DNA from: Peptoniphilaceae bacterium
Lineage (GTDB): Bacteria; Bacillota; Clostridia; Tissierellales; Peptoniphilaceae
Assembly: GCA_029983595.1 (NCBI GenBank)
Contig: JASBZD010000066.1
Coordinates: 1-6,878 of the forward strand
Direction: 5' to 3'
DNA: 6,878 nt
In this document: in pieces, positions 5,213 to 6,878 of the stretch
Numbering within the stretch: position 1 is the stretch's first letter
Layout of the letters: the number at the start of each line of letters is the position of its first letter
The notes under the pieces: generated by a model
The model's input: the letters and a program-made list of their open reading frames with translations, nothing else
The model's database searches: none
Told to the model about the DNA's origin: nothing
Position numbers and translations under genes: made by a program

Positions 5213-6868
5213 GAAGCTAGAGAATTAGAATTTAACGATAGTGCAATGTTTTGTTATCAATGCCAAGAAGCAGCCCGTAATATAGGATGTACCAAAGTAG
5301 GAGTGTGTGGAAAACAGCCAAATACTTCTAACTTACAAGATTTACTTATTTATGCTACTAAAGGACTAGCAGCAGTAGCGTATAAATTAAAAAATGAAAA
5401 TAAAGAAATAAGCGAAGAAGTAGCTCATAGAGTAACTTTTAACCTATTTGTTACTATAACTAACGCTAACTTTGATGATAAAATTATAACAAAATATATT
5501 GGTGAAACTCTAGGACTTAGAGATGAGCTTAAAAAAGAGTTAGAAAATACTGAGGATTTACCAGAATCTGCATCATGGTATGGAGATGAACAAACTTATT
5601 TAGAAAAATCTAAAGAAGTAGGAATATTATCTACTGAAGATAAGGATATAAGAAGCCTTAGATCTTTAATACTATTTGGTCTAAAAGGTCTTGCAGCTTA
5701 TACTCATCACGCTAATGTATTAATAAAAGAAGATAAAGATGTAGATAACTTCTTTATTGAAGCACTTTATAAAATCCAAGATGATAGTCTAACAGTAGAT
5801 GAACTTGTAGCTCTTACATTAAAAACTGGTGAATATGGCGTAAAAGGTATGGCTTTATTAGATAGCGCCAATACAGAAGCTTATGGAAATCCAGAAGTGA
5901 CTAAAGTAAATATAGGAGTTAGAAATAATCCAGGTATCCTAGTATCTGGTCATGATTTAAGAGATTTTGAAATGCTTTTAGAACAGGCTAAAGATTCTGG
6001 AGTAGATATTTATACTCACTCTGAAATGCTACCAGCTCACTACTACCCTGCTTTTAAAAAATATGAAAACTTTGTAGGAAACTATGGAAACGCATGGTGG
6101 AAACAAAAAGAAGAATTTGAATCATTTAATGGTCCAATACTTATGACTACTAACTGTATCGTGCCACCTAAAGATAGCTATAAAGATAAGATGTTTACTA
6201 CTGGCGCAGCTGGATATCCTGGAGTAAAGCATATAGATGGAGAAATTGGAGAATATAAAGATTTTTCTGAAATAATAGAGATGGCAAAAACTTGTAATCC
6301 TCCTACTGAAATAGAAACTGGAGAAATCGTTGGTGGATTTGCTCATAACCAAGTATTTGAGTTAGCTGATAAAGTAGTAGATGCAGTAAAATCTGGAGCT
6401 ATATCTAAGTTTGTAGTAATGGGTGGATGTGACGGACGTCAATCAGGAAGATCATATTATACAGAGTTTGCAGAAAAACTACCTGAAGACACAGTAATTT
6501 TAACTGCTGGATGTGCAAAATATAGATATAATAAATTAGGTTTAGGAGATATAGATGGAATCCCTAGAGTATTAGATGCTGGACAATGTAATGACTCATA
6601 TTCTCTAGCAGTAATAGCCCTTAAACTTAAAGAAATATTTGAGCTAGATGATATTAACAAATTACCTATTATCTATAATATAGCATGGTATGAACAAAAA
6701 GCTGTAATAGTATTCTTAGCATTATTATCATTAGGAGTAAAAAATATCCATCTTGGACCTACTCTACCAGCCTTCTTATCAGAAGATGTAACTGATGTAT
6801 TAGTTAAAAACTTTGGAGTAGCACCAAATGGAACAGTTGATGAAGATATAGAAAAGTTTTTTGGATAA
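5210..6868 (+). CDS. hcp: Hybrid-cluster protein (hydroxylamine reductase / NO-detoxifying Hcp), class I type
   Basis: Hcp carries an Fe-S cubane and the unusual [4Fe-2S-2O] hybrid cluster. It reduces hydroxylamine in vitro, and NO reductase and S-nitrosylase activities have been described in E. coli. It is cytoplasmic. From ATG 5210 the protein has 552 residues, normal for the full-length form. The N-terminal cysteines C15, C18, C27 and C33 give the spacing CX2CX8CX5C, the pattern of the class found in strict anaerobes rather than the wider CX2CX11CX6C of facultative species. All hybrid-cluster ligands can be placed: H248 (GHDL), E272 (THSEM), C316 (TTNCIVPP), C407 (MGGCDGR), C435 (TAGCAKYRYN), C460 (DAGQCNDS) and E495 (AWYEQK). 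Nothing is truncated. It is divergent from a Crp/Fnr regulator and has its own promoter and a strong GGAGG. Only 10 bases follow the stop, so a downstream partner such as an NADH-dependent reductase (hcr) or a ferredoxin cannot be seen or excluded. Confidence 0.98.
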   Translation: MEARELEFNDSAMFCYQCQEAARNIGCTKVGVCGKQPNTSNLQDLLIYATKGLAAVAYKLKNENKEISEEVAHRVTFNLFVTITNANFDDKIITKYIGETLGLRDELKKELENTEDLPESASWYGDEQTYLEKSKEVGILSTEDKDIRSLRSLILFGLKGLAAYTHHANVLIKEDKDVDNFFIEALYKIQDDSLTVDELVALTLKTGEYGVKGMALLDSANTEAYGNPEVTKVNIGVRNNPGILVSGHDLRDFEMLLEQAKDSGVDIYTHSEMLPAHYYPAFKKYENFVGNYGNAWWKQKEEFESFNGPILMTTNCIVPPKDSYKDKMFTTGAAGYPGVKHIDGEIGEYKDFSEIIEMAKTCNPPTEIETGEIVGGFAHNQVFELADKVVDAVKSGAISKFVVMGGCDGRQSGRSYYTEFAEKLPEDTVILTAGCAKYRYNKLGLGDIDGIPRVLDAGQCNDSYSLAVIALKLKEIFELDDINKLPIIYNIAWYEQKAVIVFLALLSLGVKNIHLGPTLPAFLSEDVTDVLVKNFGVAPNGTVDEDIEKFFG

Positions 6869-6878
6869 ATTAGAGAAT

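Noticed and set aside
6122..6660. Two short minus-strand open frames (76 and 67 codons) inside hcp
   Set aside because: Both are antisense to conserved hybrid-cluster coding sequence that includes ligand cysteines, and have shadow-like composition.

Overview
The window is a 6.9 kb, AT-rich (roughly 35% GC by eye), densely coded piece of a bacterial chromosome. Low GC, strong GGAGG/AGGTGA ribosome binding sites, a TTG start, the mnmE-mnmG-rsmG gene order and a hybrid-cluster protein of the short-spaced cysteine type all point to an anaerobic low-GC Gram-positive organism (Clostridia/Tissierellia-like, possibly Peptoniphilaceae). The genus cannot be fixed from the sequence alone.

Layout: (1) bases 1-3333, plus strand: the 3' end of mnmE, then complete mnmG and rsmG, then a small unrecognised membrane protein, packed as one apparent operon (gaps or overlaps of 11, -8 and 7 bases) and closed by a perfect 11-bp hairpin terminator. 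(2) Bases 3359-5107, minus strand: a YpfJ-type membrane-anchored zinc metallopeptidase and, 81 bases upstream of it in transcription order, a Crp/Fnr-family regulator. The terminator at 3322-3350 is shared by the convergent operons. (3) Bases 5108-5209: a divergent control region with the palindrome GTTGT-N4-ACAAC overlapping the -35 element of a good promoter. (4) Bases 5210-6868, plus strand: complete hcp (hybrid-cluster protein / hydroxylamine reductase), with all expected cluster ligands present.

Functionally, the first block is translation quality control: MnmE and MnmG together modify the wobble uridine of certain tRNAs, and RsmG methylates 16S rRNA. The right-hand block looks like a nitrosative-stress unit in which the Crp/Fnr protein probably controls the divergent hcp gene and its own gene. 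Whether the peptidase belongs to that response is open. I see no mobile element, CRISPR array, tRNA or rRNA gene. The least explained items are the small membrane protein at 2956-3333 and the signal sensed by the regulator.
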